The notes: generated by a model not told the origin, from the sequence alone. Positions 1-9,063 are shown, counted from the first letter of the stretch. The stretch: 56,640 bases of DNA from Bacteroidota bacterium (GCA_003554865.1 PWHJ01000201.1:1-56640); one strand, 5' to 3'. Program-made: numbers and translations.

Positions 1-1038
1 GCCCTTGCCGATAAGATTGGAAACCGGATCAGTCGTCAGGCGCTGCATAAATATGAGAAGGGTGAAGCACAGCCTGATAGCGAGATGATTGGATTGCTTT
101 GCGATGCGCTTGACGTGCGACCTGATTTCTTTTCACGAGAAATAACTATTGAATTGGATCCTGTTGAGTTCAGGAAGATGTCAAAACTGACCGTCAAGGA
201 GAAAAATCGTATTCTTGAAATATGCAAAGATGTTTTATCACGCTATATTGAAATAGAGGAGATCCTCGGCATAAAAAATAGATTTGTCAACCCACTAAAA
301 GGAATCAAAGAAATTGGTTCGGTGGAGGAAATTGAGGATTTTTCCGAAAAAGTAAGAAAAAATTGGCATTTGGGTGAAGAACCAATTGCTAATGTTTTAG
401 AATTACTGGAAAATAATAATATTAAGGTGTTGGAGATAGATGCAGATGATCAGTTTGATGGGTTGTTTTCATTTATCAGCGGAAGGAATATACCTGTTAT
501 TGTGTTGAATTCCGCAAAACTTAAATCTGTTGACAGAAAGAGGTTCACCGCATTTCATGAATTAGGCCACCTTTTACTTCCTTTAACCGGCTTACATGAA
601 AATCTTGCAGAAAAATATTGTCACCGGTTCGCGGGAGCAATGTTGTTGCCCAAAAGATTATTGTCAAAAGAATTAGGAAAAAAACGGAGTAAAATTTCAT
701 TACAGGAACTGGGATTGCTTAAGCAGAAATACGGAATTTCAATTCAGGCTATTATATACAGATGCAAAGACCTTGGGATAATTTCAGCTAACTATATGGC
801 TAATCTTTTCTTTCTTATCAGGCAGTTAAACTGGAAAGTTCAGGAACCATATGAATTTGCTGGAAAAGAAACCTCAAGTCGCTTTGATCAGCTTCTGTTC
901 AGGGCTCTTTCAGAGGAAATCATTTCAATGAGCAAAGCTGCATCGCTAAAAAACCAGAAACTTGCTGAGTTCCGTACTAAAAGCTTAATTCCAGAATGTT
1001 GTATATCAGAACAATATCGAACTGACTGCTGGTATTGA
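1..1038 (+). CDS. XRE-HTH / ImmA-IrrE family metallopeptidase, 5' truncated by window edge
   Basis: The reading frame is open from base 1, so the gene starts outside the window. The first ~38 residues resemble the second half of an XRE helix-turn-helix (ISRQALHKYEKGEAQPD). An ImmA/IrrE peptidase domain follows, with the zinc motif HELGH at bases 556-570 (F-H-E-L-G-H). In known members such as ImmA, the enzyme cleaves a cognate repressor to induce a mobile element or stress genes. The C-terminal ~100 residues match nothing I recognise. The gene is followed by a possible tiny ORF and a tRNA, which fits mobile-element or defence cargo at a tRNA site. Family call is strong from the motif; the substrate is unknown. 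Confidence 0.85.
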   Translation, partial: ALADKIGNRISRQALHKYEKGEAQPDSEMIGLLCDALDVRPDFFSREITIELDPVEFRKMSKLTVKEKNRILEICKDVLSRYIEIEEILGIKNRFVNPLKGIKEIGSVEEIEDFSEKVRKNWHLGEEPIANVLELLENNNIKVLEIDADDQFDGLFSFISGRNIPVIVLNSAKLKSVDRKRFTAFHELGHLLLPLTGLHENLAEKYCHRFAGAMLLPKRLLSKELGKKRSKISLQELGLLKQKYGISIQAIIYRCKDLGIISANYMANLFFLIRQLNWKVQEPYEFAGKETSSRFDQLLFRALSEEIISMSKAASLKNQKLAEFRTKSLIPECCISEQYRTDCWY

Positions 1039-1053
1039 TAGGAGAATTCGCCA

Positions 1054-1134
1054 ATGGAGCAAATTATAGCAGAGACAATTATTGCCTCATATGTAAAATT
1101 TTTATTTGTGTGTATTCAGGCGTGTATAAAATAA
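1054..1134 (+). CDS. Possible 26-aa ORF after the ImmA gene
   Basis: An ATG lies 15 bases after the ImmA stop, preceded by GGAG about 9 bases upstream, and reads 26 codons (MEQIIAETIIASYVKFLF...) to a TAA that overlaps the base of the following terminator hairpin. ImmA/IrrE genes are often followed by a small toxin or partner gene, so this may be the start of a truncated partner. It is equally likely to be non-coding. I do not recognise the peptide. Confidence 0.25.
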   Translation: MEQIIAETIIASYVKFLFVCIQACIK

Positions 1135-1171
1135 AAAACCACCTACAGCATGATTTCTGTAAGTGGTTTTT
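1133..1171. terminator. Bidirectional intrinsic terminator
   Basis: The arms AAAAACCACCTACAG and CTGTAAGTGGTTTTT are near-perfect complements around an 8-base loop and have T or A runs on both sides. The hairpin can stop the minus-strand tRNA transcript and the plus-strand ImmA transcript. Confidence 0.8.
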
Positions 1172-1179
1172 GGTCAGCG

Positions 1180-1253
1180 TAGCGAGAGGCGGGCTTGAAC
1201 CGCCGACCTCATGATTATGAATCATGCGCTCTAACCACCTGAGCTACCTCGCC
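1180..1253 (-). tRNA. tRNA-Met (anticodon CAT)
   Basis: The minus strand folds as a cloverleaf: acceptor GGCGAGG/TCTCGCT with two G-U pairs, D arm GCTC...GAGC, anticodon arm CATGA-TTCATAA-TCATG with anticodon CAT, and T arm GGCGG-TTCAAGC-CCGCC. CCA is not encoded after discriminator A (next bases CGC). CAT could also be the lysidine-modified tRNA-Ile2, but the arm sequences look like elongator tRNA-Met of Bacteroidota. The 3' end points toward the ImmA gene and terminator. Confidence 0.93.
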
Positions 1254-1317
1254 ATTTTATCTGACATGCCTGCTTTTAAAATACTGTGCAGGCAATGTCT
1301 GCTTTCGTTTGCGGGTG

Positions 1318-1325
1318 CAAATATA
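1318..1325 (-). promoter_or_regulatory. Bacteroidota-type -7 box for the tRNA gene
   Basis: The minus strand reads TATATTTG, matching the TAnnTTTG -7 element of the Bacteroidota primary sigma factor, about 65 bases upstream of the tRNA 5' end. No clear -33 TTTG was seen. Confidence 0.5.
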
Positions 1326-1410
1326 ATATTTTTTATTTTTTTTGAGGGACTATTTTTTGCTCTTTTTCCCCTTTAGTTTGTACGTCTCTGTGCTCCTTTT
1401 ATTTTGCCGG

Positions 1411-3600
1411 TCACTGATCATTTTTGTTGAGGTGTTTGTCATACCAGCCGAATATTCTCTCCCAGTGGTCATGAAAATCGCTTTCACCGCTTGCAGCTCC
1501 TGCCCCGTGTCCGCCGTTATGGTAGTTAACCCATACAACGTCTTCTCCCAGCCTCCGCAAGGCGTAGTATAGCTCACGGGTATTGCCGGCGGGGACATTC
1601 CAGTCGCCTTCCCCTGTCAAAAGAAGGTGGGGGGTGGTTATCCTGTCGGCATGCAGCACTGCTGACGTGGCAAAATATTTCATGGGTGCTTCCCATAATG
1701 TCTCACCGATCCTGTCCTGTCCTCTTTCGGCTGCCCTGTAGTTTCTTGTCCCGATTTTGGGACTGTCACCGAGGAAGCTGATAATGTTGACTTTCCCGCT
1801 GATATTTATTGCTGCCGCAAACCTGTCAGTTTGTGTAATGAGCAGCGATGCGGCATACCCCCCGTAGCTGGTTCCGTGAACACCTATCCTGTCCTCATCT
1901 ACCAGTCCGTCGTCAATGAGCTTGTTGATCCCTGAGGTTATCCCCTTTATCCAGGCTTCATCGGGGTAGCCGCGGGTGAAGCTTACCGAAGGTCTGAATG
2001 CAAAGTATCCTTCATTTGCCAGCAGCTGCATTGACATTCTGTATCCGTTTCTGAAGAAGCTTTCATAAATCTCACAAACCAGGGGGTATTTCTTTCCCGG
2101 CTCGTAGTCAACGGGGTAGTAGAGTATACCCCACAGCTCGTTTCCGTCTGCATCGCGATAGTTTACAAGCTGGCTTTTTGAGATCTTTTTGTCACGCATC
2201 CAAGGGTTTAGGTCGGTTAGCCTTTTTATATTGTTCAGCTCGCTGTCTGCAATGTAATAGTCGCCGGGCAGGTCGCCGTCCGACATCTGATAAATAAACC
2301 TGTCACCCTGCTCGGTCAGATGCCATTGTGAGTATAGGTTGCTGTCAATTAAAAGCCTTGTCATCTCCTGGCTTTCGAGATCATACTTTACAAGCCCTCT
2401 TTCCCACTTGTCCCTGGCCGACCAGGTCATATAAAGAAGCCTGCCGTCCGGACTCCAGTCGGTTACCCTGATGGCGGGAGCCTCGTCACGGTCTTCAGGG
2501 AAACGGTAAACATTCTCCAACTCCCCGCTTTCAACATCTGCCAGCCAGTAGCCTCCCTCGGATGAGGCAAGTATTTTGCTGCCGTCCGGGCTCCACCTGT
2601 TAATGCTCAGCTCCACCTGAGTGGTGTCATCGCCGATTACCTCCACGGTGTCGCTTGTGAGAACCTGCGGCTCCTTTTCGTACAGGGAACGCAGGACTAT
2701 CCTTGCCGTGTCAACTGAGGCGTAGATATCATTATCGGGATTCCAGGTGACATTCACCCGCTCCTGGCTTCTTTCAATCAACTCTTCCTTCTTTTCGGCC
2801 TCATCAATTCTGATAAACTGCATCTCGTATTCAGCACCGGGGGTGTTGTCATATGATGTCTTTTGGGGGTAAGTTGAAATGAACGACAGCAGCTCACCAT
2901 TATCTGACAAACGAATGCCGCTGTAGTTGTTTTCTTCCAGCAGCCATGCAACCTCGCTGTTTGCGGTGTCAACCAGACCAACCATATTGAGCGAGTTGTA
3001 GTTTCTTATTTCATCCCATTTGAGAAATGGCCTTTTTGAATCATAAACGGTTATGGGACCGGCGGTTGCTTCGGTATACATTGAATCTGCCTTTTCCTGC
3101 CACCCTTTGTCGCGGAAGGATAGGATTATGCCTTCACTGTCGGGTGTCCATATTAATATGGAGTTTGAGGCGATCTCCCTTTCGGTTTTGAGGTTAAGCC
3201 GGCGAACGCTGTTTCGCTCAATATCATAGATGTTGAGACGGAACCTGCCGTTTTCATATTTGAGGAAGGCAAGGCTTTTGCCGTCAGGCGACCATTTGAT
3301 ATTGCGAAAGATACCCGGCCGGTCAAAAACAGGGGTTTTCTCGCCGGTGTTGGTGTCCAGTAGTATTAACCTGGCAGTTGATGGACTGACATATGAGGGG
3401 TCTCTGAATCTCGAGTGGTCAACATCAAATCTGTCGCGCCTTGTTGAGGAAAGACCTGCAATAATATCTCCGTCACAGGTAATATCGCTCACGGAAAAGG
3501 AGAGGACGTTTATTGCATCAGCGGGGGTAAAGGATGTTTTCTGGGCAGTGATCACCAAGGTCATAGCTGTACAAACAGCAAATAAGAGTAATTTTTTCAT
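1411..3600 (-). CDS. S9 family peptidase (prolyl oligopeptidase / dipeptidyl-peptidase type), secreted
   Basis: 729 residues. A Sec signal peptide (about 1-19, MKKLLLFAVCTAMTLVITA) is followed by a beta-propeller region (about 25-470) with repeated WSPDG blades at 103, 336 and 383. An alpha/beta hydrolase domain follows (about 475-725). The catalytic triad is readable: nucleophile S578 in GTSYGG, D666 in GEGDWN and H698 in GGHG. The family cleaves short peptides in the periplasm, often from the N-terminus. The gene stands alone between the tRNA and a divergent START-like gene, with a repeat array upstream. Exact substrate specificity cannot be told from the sequence. Confidence 0.93.
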   Translation of the reverse strand: MKKLLLFAVCTAMTLVITAQKTSFTPADAINVLSFSVSDITCDGDIIAGLSSTRRDRFDVDHSRFRDPSYVSPSTARLILLDTNTGEKTPVFDRPGIFRNIKWSPDGKSLAFLKYENGRFRLNIYDIERNSVRRLNLKTEREIASNSILIWTPDSEGIILSFRDKGWQEKADSMYTEATAGPITVYDSKRPFLKWDEIRNYNSLNMVGLVDTANSEVAWLLEENNYSGIRLSDNGELLSFISTYPQKTSYDNTPGAEYEMQFIRIDEAEKKEELIERSQERVNVTWNPDNDIYASVDTARIVLRSLYEKEPQVLTSDTVEVIGDDTTQVELSINRWSPDGSKILASSEGGYWLADVESGELENVYRFPEDRDEAPAIRVTDWSPDGRLLYMTWSARDKWERGLVKYDLESQEMTRLLIDSNLYSQWHLTEQGDRFIYQMSDGDLPGDYYIADSELNNIKRLTDLNPWMRDKKISKSQLVNYRDADGNELWGILYYPVDYEPGKKYPLVCEIYESFFRNGYRMSMQLLANEGYFAFRPSVSFTRGYPDEAWIKGITSGINKLIDDGLVDEDRIGVHGTSYGGYAASLLITQTDRFAAAINISGKVNIISFLGDSPKIGTRNYRAAERGQDRIGETLWEAPMKYFATSAVLHADRITTPHLLLTGEGDWNVPAGNTRELYYALRRLGEDVVWVNYHNGGHGAGAASGESDFHDHWERIFGWYDKHLNKNDQ

Positions 3601-3715
3601 ATCGTTTTATCGTAAAATTATATACAGGCAATATGACAAAATTTTTTCAGAAAACCTTCTCAGTCGCAAAATGATATATCCAAACTTGTTTCCTGAGAAG
3701 GGTGAGGTAATATGT

Positions 3716-3830
3716 GGTGTATGGAATGAGGTGAGCTGGGCGATATAATAAAAGGGGCACGGAATGAACGTGGCAGGATGACATAAAACGAGGTACATGG
3801 AATGAACCGGGCACTGTTACATATTATACC
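3716..3830. repeat. Three degenerate 38-bp tandem repeats in a divergent intergenic region
   Basis: Units at 3716-3753, 3754-3791 and 3792-3830 (38, 38 and 39 bp) share the core GGAATGA about 8 bases from their start, and each ends in an A/T-rich stretch. They lie in the 366-bp gap between the S9 peptidase start (minus) and the START-like gene (plus). The rest of that gap (3601-3715, 3831-3966) is A/T-rich, with no further gene or clear promoter box that I can support. Confidence 0.75.
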
Positions 3831-3966
3831 AAACAGAGCGCGAAAGTTTTAAAAAGAATATTTTTGCATGTTATTTTTTTGATTATATTGCATTTGGAAT
3901 GCCGGGGATATTTTAATACCCATTATTGGGCAACAGTTTTTTTAATTGATTAACACTTGTAAGATA

Positions 3967-4341
3967 ATGCAAAAACTCAAGCTGGAATACACTATTAACT
4001 CCTCTCCCTCGGTTTTGTTCAAGCAACTGAGCACACCTTCGGGCCTTTCCGAATGGTTTGCCGATGATGTGAACGTGAAAGCAAATATTTTTACTTTTAT
4101 ATGGGAAGGTGTGGAGGAACAGGCTGAAATGGTAAGCAGCAAAGAAAACAAGTATATACGGTTCCGCTGGTTGAACGGTGAACAGGAAGACTCTTTCTTT
4201 GAATTCAAAATAAATCAGCATGAGCTCACCGGTGATGTGGCACTTGAGATTACCGATTTTGCAAATGAAGAGGATGTTGAAGACTCAAAGGAGCTATGGG
4301 ATTCACAGGTTGCCAAACTGAAGCATGTAATGGGCCTGTGA
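3967..4341 (+). CDS. START-like (SRPBCC) domain protein
   Basis: 124 residues from the ATG at 3967; an in-frame TTG at 3946 would add seven residues but is less likely. The pattern MQKLKLEYTINSSPSVLFKQ, then LSEWFADDV, an IWEG strand, KYIRFRWL and a C-terminal helix ending near WDSQVAKLKHVMG is that of the Bacteroidota START-like family related to SRPBCC/AHSA1 ligand-binding folds. It is cytoplasmic with no signal peptide. It precedes the LptF/LptG permease gene by 86 bases on the same strand and may be co-transcribed. The ligand is unknown. Confidence 0.8.
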   Translation: MQKLKLEYTINSSPSVLFKQLSTPSGLSEWFADDVNVKANIFTFIWEGVEEQAEMVSSKENKYIRFRWLNGEQEDSFFEFKINQHELTGDVALEITDFANEEDVEDSKELWDSQVAKLKHVMGL

Positions 4342-4427
4342 TCCGCTTTCCCCTTTCTTTCTAAATAATAACATGGTGGTTTAAGCGTTTTTAATAACGC
4401 CTGTGAAACAAGTAAATATTTTTCGAA

Positions 4428-6092
4428 GTGAAGAAGTTACATTTATTTGTAATTAAGTCATATATCGCCCCCATGGCGGCGACTTTTTGTATTACCCTTT
4501 TCCTGCTTCTGATGCAGTTTCTGTGGAAATACATAGATGATTTGGTGGGGAAAGGGCTGGAGTTTACCGTTATTGCCGAATTGCTTATATATACGACAGC
4601 CGGACTTGTTCCCATGGCTCTTCCGCTTGCAATATTGCTTGCTTCGATTATGACATTCGGGAACATGGGCGAATATTCCGAACTTACAGCACTTAAGTCT
4701 GCCGGTATTCCTCTTCACAAAATAATGATGCCCCTTATTATACTGATAATAATTATCAGTGGCAGCGCCTTTTTCTTTTCCAATAATGTATTGCCACATG
4801 CAAACCTCAAAATGCGATCGCTTCTTTATGATATTCAGCAGAAGAGGCCTGAGTTGCAGATCCGCGAAGGGGTGTTTTACAATGATATAGATGGTTACAG
4901 CATTAAAATATCCGAGAGGAATTACCATACAAATATGCTATACGATGTTATGATATATGACCATACCTCGGAGGATGGTAATAAGCATGTGACTGTTGCC
5001 GACTCGGGCCTGATGAGAATGACCGAAGATAAATCGCACCTTGTGACCACCTTATACAATGGGCACAATTATATTGAGATGGAGGATATGCAATCACTCG
5101 GCCCGGATCCTACCTTTCCGCACCGTAGAGATGAGTTTGATGAGCAGGTTATTATAATGGACCTAAGCGGATTTGCTCTCGAACGAACTGACGAGGATCT
5201 CTTCAGGCAGAATTATCAGATGATGAACCTGAGCCAGCTGGAGTATTACAGAGATTCATTGTATAATCATATATCAAGGCTGGCTGACAGTTATGTAACC
5301 CGGATGCTTCGTACTAACATTATAAGGCATGAACCTGGCTATTCGGGAAGTACTGACCCTGAAAAGCTGGGAAAAAGGGAGCCTTTTGATATTGTGGCAG
5401 TCGAGGATACCATACCCGAATATCAAAAGGCGGGTGCGTATGAACATGCTCTGACCCAGGCCCGGAGTGCGCGCAGCCAGATAAGCTCAAGCAGGACCAG
5501 CATTGACTGGAATATAAGATATATGAGGCGTCATGAAATGGAATGGCAGCGTAAGTTTACATTGTCCTTTGCCTGCTTTATTTTCTTTTTTATCGGAGCG
5601 CCCCTGGGGGCAATTATAAGGAAAGGGGGACTGGGAATGCCTGTTGTTGTCTCTGTACTCTTTTTCATTTTTTACTATGTCATTGATGTTTCGGCAGAAA
5701 AATTTATAAGGGAAAATGTAATCCTCGCGTTTCCCGGAATGTGGATATCAAGCATTATACTCCTGCCGATAGGGATATTTTTGACTTATAAAGCTGTCAA
5801 TGATTCTTCTATAATGAATATCGACACTTACATAAATGGCGTAAAGAAATTGTTTAACATGGCAGTGAATAACAATAAGAAAGAGCCGGAACTTGTCGGT
5901 TCTTCCGATGAAAATCCTTTTGAAGACCCTTCCGGAGAAAATCCATCTGAGACCCTTTCAGGTAAAAATACTAGTGGAACCTCTTATGGTGAAAACCCTC
6001 CTGAAAATTCTTCCGGTGAAAACCCTGAGGCCCGATCAGGGGAAGATCCCCCTGAAGACCCTTCCGGTGAAAATCCCCCTGATAACCAGTAG
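4428..6092 (+). CDS. LptF/LptG family LPS export permease with repetitive C-terminal tail
   Basis: 554 residues from a GTG start. Three N-terminal membrane segments (about 11-33, 52-77, 101-117) carry the conserved ELTALKSAGIPLHKIM coupling-helix region. A periplasmic beta-jellyroll-like domain (about 120-370) and three more membrane segments (about 376-397, 402-424, 431-453) follow. This is the LptF/LptG topology; the permease pair with LptB2 extracts LPS from the inner membrane. The cytoplasmic tail after residue ~493 is seven 9-residue SGENPPEDP-like repeats, unusual for the family. Which paralogue (F or G) it is cannot be settled here. Confidence 0.88.
   Translation: MKKLHLFVIKSYIAPMAATFCITLFLLLMQFLWKYIDDLVGKGLEFTVIAELLIYTTAGLVPMALPLAILLASIMTFGNMGEYSELTALKSAGIPLHKIMMPLIILIIIISGSAFFFSNNVLPHANLKMRSLLYDIQQKRPELQIREGVFYNDIDGYSIKISERNYHTNMLYDVMIYDHTSEDGNKHVTVADSGLMRMTEDKSHLVTTLYNGHNYIEMEDMQSLGPDPTFPHRRDEFDEQVIIMDLSGFALERTDEDLFRQNYQMMNLSQLEYYRDSLYNHISRLADSYVTRMLRTNIIRHEPGYSGSTDPEKLGKREPFDIVAVEDTIPEYQKAGAYEHALTQARSARSQISSSRTSIDWNIRYMRRHEMEWQRKFTLSFACFIFFFIGAPLGAIIRKGGLGMPVVVSVLFFIFYYVIDVSAEKFIRENVILAFPGMWISSIILLPIGIFLTYKAVNDSSIMNIDTYINGVKKLFNMAVNNNKKEPELVGSSDENPFEDPSGENPSETLSGKNTSGTSYGENPPENSSGENPEARSGEDPPEDPSGENPPDNQ
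5904..6089 (+). repeat. In-frame 27-bp tandem repeats in the LptF/LptG tail
   Basis: Seven degenerate units encode SDENPFEDP, SGENPSETL, SGKNTSGTS, YGENPPENS, SGENPEAR (24 bp), SGEDPPEDP and SGENPPDNQ, running right up to the stop codon. All unit lengths are multiples of three, so the frame is kept. The tail is acidic and Pro-rich and is predicted to be disordered in the cytoplasm. Confidence 0.9.
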
Positions 6093-6183
6093 GTTATCGT
6101 TGCACCCGGGGTGGAGGGGTCTGTGTCTGCTCAGGTGACTGGTACAGGGTTTTGTAGTGTTTTTGGCATTAATTGACAACTTA

Positions 6184-6216
6184 TTGGAAAAATGTAAAAT
6201 ACATATTATAACTTTG
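6184..6216 (+). promoter_or_regulatory. Candidate primary sigma promoter for ribBA
   Basis: TAACTTTG at 6209-6216 fits the TAnnTTTG -7 box, and a TTG at 6184-6186 lies 22 bases upstream as a possible -33 element. Transcription would start near 6223, giving a leader of about 75 bases that contains the hairpin at 6243-6279. Confidence 0.5.
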
Positions 6217-6242
6217 CATTTTGTTAACTGTTTTATTATGTT

Positions 6243-6280
6243 AAATATCCTTGCCTTTTTGGCAGGGCAGGATATTTTTT
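6243..6280 (+). promoter_or_regulatory. Terminator-like leader hairpin before ribBA
   Basis: Outer arms AAATATCCT (6243-6251) and AGGATATTT (6269-6277) enclose inner arms TGCC and GGCA around a TTTTT loop. A run of T to 6280 follows. An alternative pairing, CCTTGCC with GGCAGGG, uses the same bases. The ribosome-binding sequence GAAAGGAG begins at 6281, directly after it. It could be an attenuator or the terminator of the upstream permease transcript. It does not resemble an FMN riboswitch. Confidence 0.6.
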
Positions 6281-6297
6281 GAAAGGAGTAAATACAA

Positions 6298-7620
6298 ATG
6301 TCTGGCAACCAACAAGAAGAAATAAAAAGGAACCTCAACACCATTGAGGAAGCATTGGATGATATAAGGGAGGGGAAGCTTGTCATTGTAGTTGATGATG
6401 AAGACCGCGAAAATGAAGGAGATTTTATCGCGGCGTCAGAACTTACAACTGATAAGACAGTGAATTTCATGGCAACCCATGGCAGGGGACTAATATGTGC
6501 CGCACTTCCCGAGGAGCGTTGTGATGAGCTTGAGCTGGATTTGATGGTAGGGAAAAATACCTCGCTTCATGAAACTCCTTTTACCGTTTCAGTTGATTTG
6601 ATAGGTAAAGGATGTACAACGGGTATTTCAGCTTCAGACAGGGCTAAAACCATAAGAGCCCTGGTTAACCCTTCCACCAAACCGGAAGATCTGGGCCGTC
6701 CCGGGCACATTTTCCCGCTTAAGGCAAAATCCAAGGGTGTTCTGCGACGGGCCGGCCACACTGAAGCGGCAGTTGATCTTTCACGTATGGCAGGTCTTAA
6801 CCCTGGCGGAACACTGGTTGAGATAATGAACCCCGACGGTACCATGGCGCGCCTTCCTGAGCTTATGAAGATTGCCGATAAGTTTGACCTTAAGATCATA
6901 TCTATCGAGAATCTTATCTCTTACCGGCTAAGATATGAAAGTATAGTTGAAAAAGGCGTGGAGGTGAAACTTCCCACAAAGTTCGGGGATTTTCATATTG
7001 TCCCCTTCAGGCAGGTTTCGAGCGGAATAGAACATATGGCACTGATAAAAGGTAAATGGTCAAAAGATGAGCCTGTTATGGTCAGGGTCCATTCCTCCTG
7101 TGTTACAGGTGATATATTCGGCTCTATGCGTTGTGACTGCGGTTCGCAGCTCCATGAAGCAATGGAGCTTATCAACCGTGAAGGCCGGGGTGTTATTGTT
7201 TATCTGAGCCAGGAGGGACGCGGAATAGGTCTTTTCAATAAGGCTGCTACTTACAAGTTGCAGGAACAGGGAAGGGATACGGTGCAGGCTAATCTGGAAC
7301 TCGGATTCAATGAAGATGAGCGCGATTACGGCGTGGGGGCCAATATCCTCCATAAATTGGGTATAGGGAAAATAAGGCTGATAGCTAACAATCCTTTTAA
7401 GCGTAAAGGCCTTGAAGGATATGGCATAAAAATAGTCGAGACCATACATTTAAAGGTGAATGTCAATGAATACAACTATGATTACCTGAAGGCCAAACGC
7501 GATAAAATGGGCCATTTTCTCGACCTGGTACCGCCCGGTGAGGCTGCCGGAAGAATTGAGGATGATACTGAAAAGGCCGGTGATGGAAGCGAAAGCAAAA
7601 AGGGGGAAAGTGAAAAATAA
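6298..7620 (+). CDS. ribBA: Bifunctional 3,4-dihydroxy-2-butanone-4-phosphate synthase / GTP cyclohydrolase II
   Basis: 440 residues. The N-terminal RibB domain (about 12-210) has the [10 protein letters not shown] metal/substrate motif at 33-42. The C-terminal RibA domain (about 215-410) has the zinc cysteines C268, C279 and C281 in HSSCVTGD and MRCDCGSQ, followed by SQEGRGIG. It makes both riboflavin precursors, from ribulose 5-phosphate and from GTP. The last ~25 residues are a charged tail. ATG at 6298 has a good AAAGGAG site. It heads a run with the C_GCAxxG_C_C gene (14-base gap) and fmt. Confidence 0.97.
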   Translation: MSGNQQEEIKRNLNTIEEALDDIREGKLVIVVDDEDRENEGDFIAASELTTDKTVNFMATHGRGLICAALPEERCDELELDLMVGKNTSLHETPFTVSVDLIGKGCTTGISASDRAKTIRALVNPSTKPEDLGRPGHIFPLKAKSKGVLRRAGHTEAAVDLSRMAGLNPGGTLVEIMNPDGTMARLPELMKIADKFDLKIISIENLISYRLRYESIVEKGVEVKLPTKFGDFHIVPFRQVSSGIEHMALIKGKWSKDEPVMVRVHSSCVTGDIFGSMRCDCGSQLHEAMELINREGRGVIVYLSQEGRGIGLFNKAATYKLQEQGRDTVQANLELGFNEDERDYGVGANILHKLGIGKIRLIANNPFKRKGLEGYGIKIVETIHLKVNVNEYNYDYLKAKRDKMGHFLDLVPPGEAAGRIEDDTEKAGDGSESKKGESEK

Positions 7621-7634
7621 CAAATGTTCGGCTG

Positions 7635-8108
7635 ATGGAGACGACCACCGCCAAGGCAATTGAACTTTTTCGAAGCGGAAATAACTGTGCCCAGTCTGTT
7701 CTCAAAGCCTTCGCACCTTTAATAAATTTTAGCGAATATGATGCCCTGAGGACGGCTTCCGCATTTGGTGGCGGAATGGGAAGGCTTCAGCTAACCTGCG
7801 GGGTGCTCACCGGAGCATATATGGCAATCGGTATAAGGTTTGGGAAAACTACCCCTGAAGATACCGAATCGAATGATCTTACAATTTCACTTGTAAAAAA
7901 GCTTACCAAAGAATTTAAACAAAAGCACGGTTGTACCGGATGCAGAGAACTGCTTGAGGCTGATATGAACACCGAAGAGGGCAGAAGATTCATTGAGATA
8001 AACGACCTTAAGTTCCAAAGATGTGAGAGATATGTCGAGACCGCCTGTAATGTATTATCGGAAATTCTCCAGACAACCCCTATAGAAGATAAAAAGAGAA
8101 ATGGCTGA
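7635..8108 (+). CDS. C_GCAxxG_C_C family protein (putative redox / metal-binding)
   Basis: 157 residues. It carries the cysteine pattern that names the family: NNCAQSV near residue 18, the Gly-rich GGGMGRLQLTCGVLTGA segment, CTGC near 97-100 and a late C near 127, followed by a C-terminal helix with ACNVL. Members are small and soluble, often near redox or metal genes; their biochemical role is not established. It follows ribBA by 14 bases and overlaps fmt by 8 bases, so it is probably co-transcribed. Confidence 0.85.
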   Translation: METTTAKAIELFRSGNNCAQSVLKAFAPLINFSEYDALRTASAFGGGMGRLQLTCGVLTGAYMAIGIRFGKTTPEDTESNDLTISLVKKLTKEFKQKHGCTGCRELLEADMNTEEGRRFIEINDLKFQRCERYVETACNVLSEILQTTPIEDKKRNG

Positions 8109-9063
8109 TACGCGCGTTATATTTATGGGCACTCCCCAGTTTGCGGTTCCTTCACTCGAGAGGATAATCGCGAAAGGGTTTTCGGTGCCCGCGGTGGTTA
8201 CTGCACCTGATAAGGGTGCAGGAAGGGGCAGGGTTTTAAGAGAGTCGCCGGTGAAAAAATTTGCGGTTGAAAAGGGTCTTTACCTGATGCAGCCGGATAA
8301 TCTTAAGGATCCGGCTTTTATTTCCAAAATTAAGGAGCTGGAGCCGGATATTATTGCGGTTGTAGCTTTTCGGGTCCTCCCCGGGGAAGTGTGGTCCCTG
8401 CCGCCTCTTGGAACGGTTAATCTTCATGCGTCCCTTTTGCCCCGTTACCGGGGTGCCGCACCTATTAACCACGCCATTATTAATGGAGAGGAAGTTACCG
8501 GGGTAACCACATTTTTAATTGAAAAACAAATAGATCATGGTCAGATACTTATGCAGCGTGAAGTGCCGATAGGTCCCTCCGAAACCGCCGGAGAGCTGCA
8601 TGACCGCCTCATGCTTGTGGGTGCCGGCTTGCTGGAGGAGACAATTGAGCGTTTAAGGGAAGGTTCTCTCACTCCGGTTCCTCAGGATGAAGCAGGGGGG
8701 GATGATTTGCCTCTCGCTCCAAAGATAAGTAAAAGTGACTGCCGGATTGACTGGACAATGGGAAGGCGCAGTGTGTTTGATTTTATTAGGGGACTCAGTC
8801 CCAGTCCGGCTTCCTGGACTATACTCCATGGAAAAGGGGGAGAGAAAACCACGGTGAAAATTTTTTTCGCAGAGATTCCTGACAGAGATGTTTCTTTAAA
8901 ACCTGGTGAAGTGCTCTCCGATAACTGTAATTATATTTGTGTTGGCTGCGGGGATGGTCCGATTGAAATTAAATCCCTCCAATTGCCGGGCAAAAAGCGC
9001 CTTGCTGTAAAGGAGTTTTTGAAGGGTTTTGACTTTGATGAAGACTCATTTATGGATGACTGA
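8101..9063 (+). CDS. fmt: Methionyl-tRNA formyltransferase
   Basis: 320 residues. The N-terminal formyltransferase domain begins VIFMGTPQFAVPSLE. It has the tetrahydrofolate-binding SLLPRYRGAAPI loop with the preceding NLHAS, and the active-site Asp in IEKQIDHGQIL. The OB-fold C-terminal domain starts near 205. It formylates initiator Met-tRNA using 10-formyl-tetrahydrofolate. ATG at 8101 overlaps the upstream stop by 8 bases. The last ten codons (DFDEDSFMDD) form the first unit of a tandem repeat that continues beyond the stop. Confidence 0.96.
   Translation: MADTRVIFMGTPQFAVPSLERIIAKGFSVPAVVTAPDKGAGRGRVLRESPVKKFAVEKGLYLMQPDNLKDPAFISKIKELEPDIIAVVAFRVLPGEVWSLPPLGTVNLHASLLPRYRGAAPINHAIINGEEVTGVTTFLIEKQIDHGQILMQREVPIGPSETAGELHDRLMLVGAGLLEETIERLREGSLTPVPQDEAGGDDLPLAPKISKSDCRIDWTMGRRSVFDFIRGLSPSPASWTILHGKGGEKTTVKIFFAEIPDRDVSLKPGEVLSDNCNYICVGCGDGPIEIKSLQLPGKKRLAVKEFLKGFDFDEDSFMDD

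Noticed and set aside
6093-6297. FMN riboswitch before ribBA
   Set aside because: The conserved FMN aptamer segments (AGGGGCAGGG-type start and its partner stems) are not present; only one terminator-like hairpin is seen.
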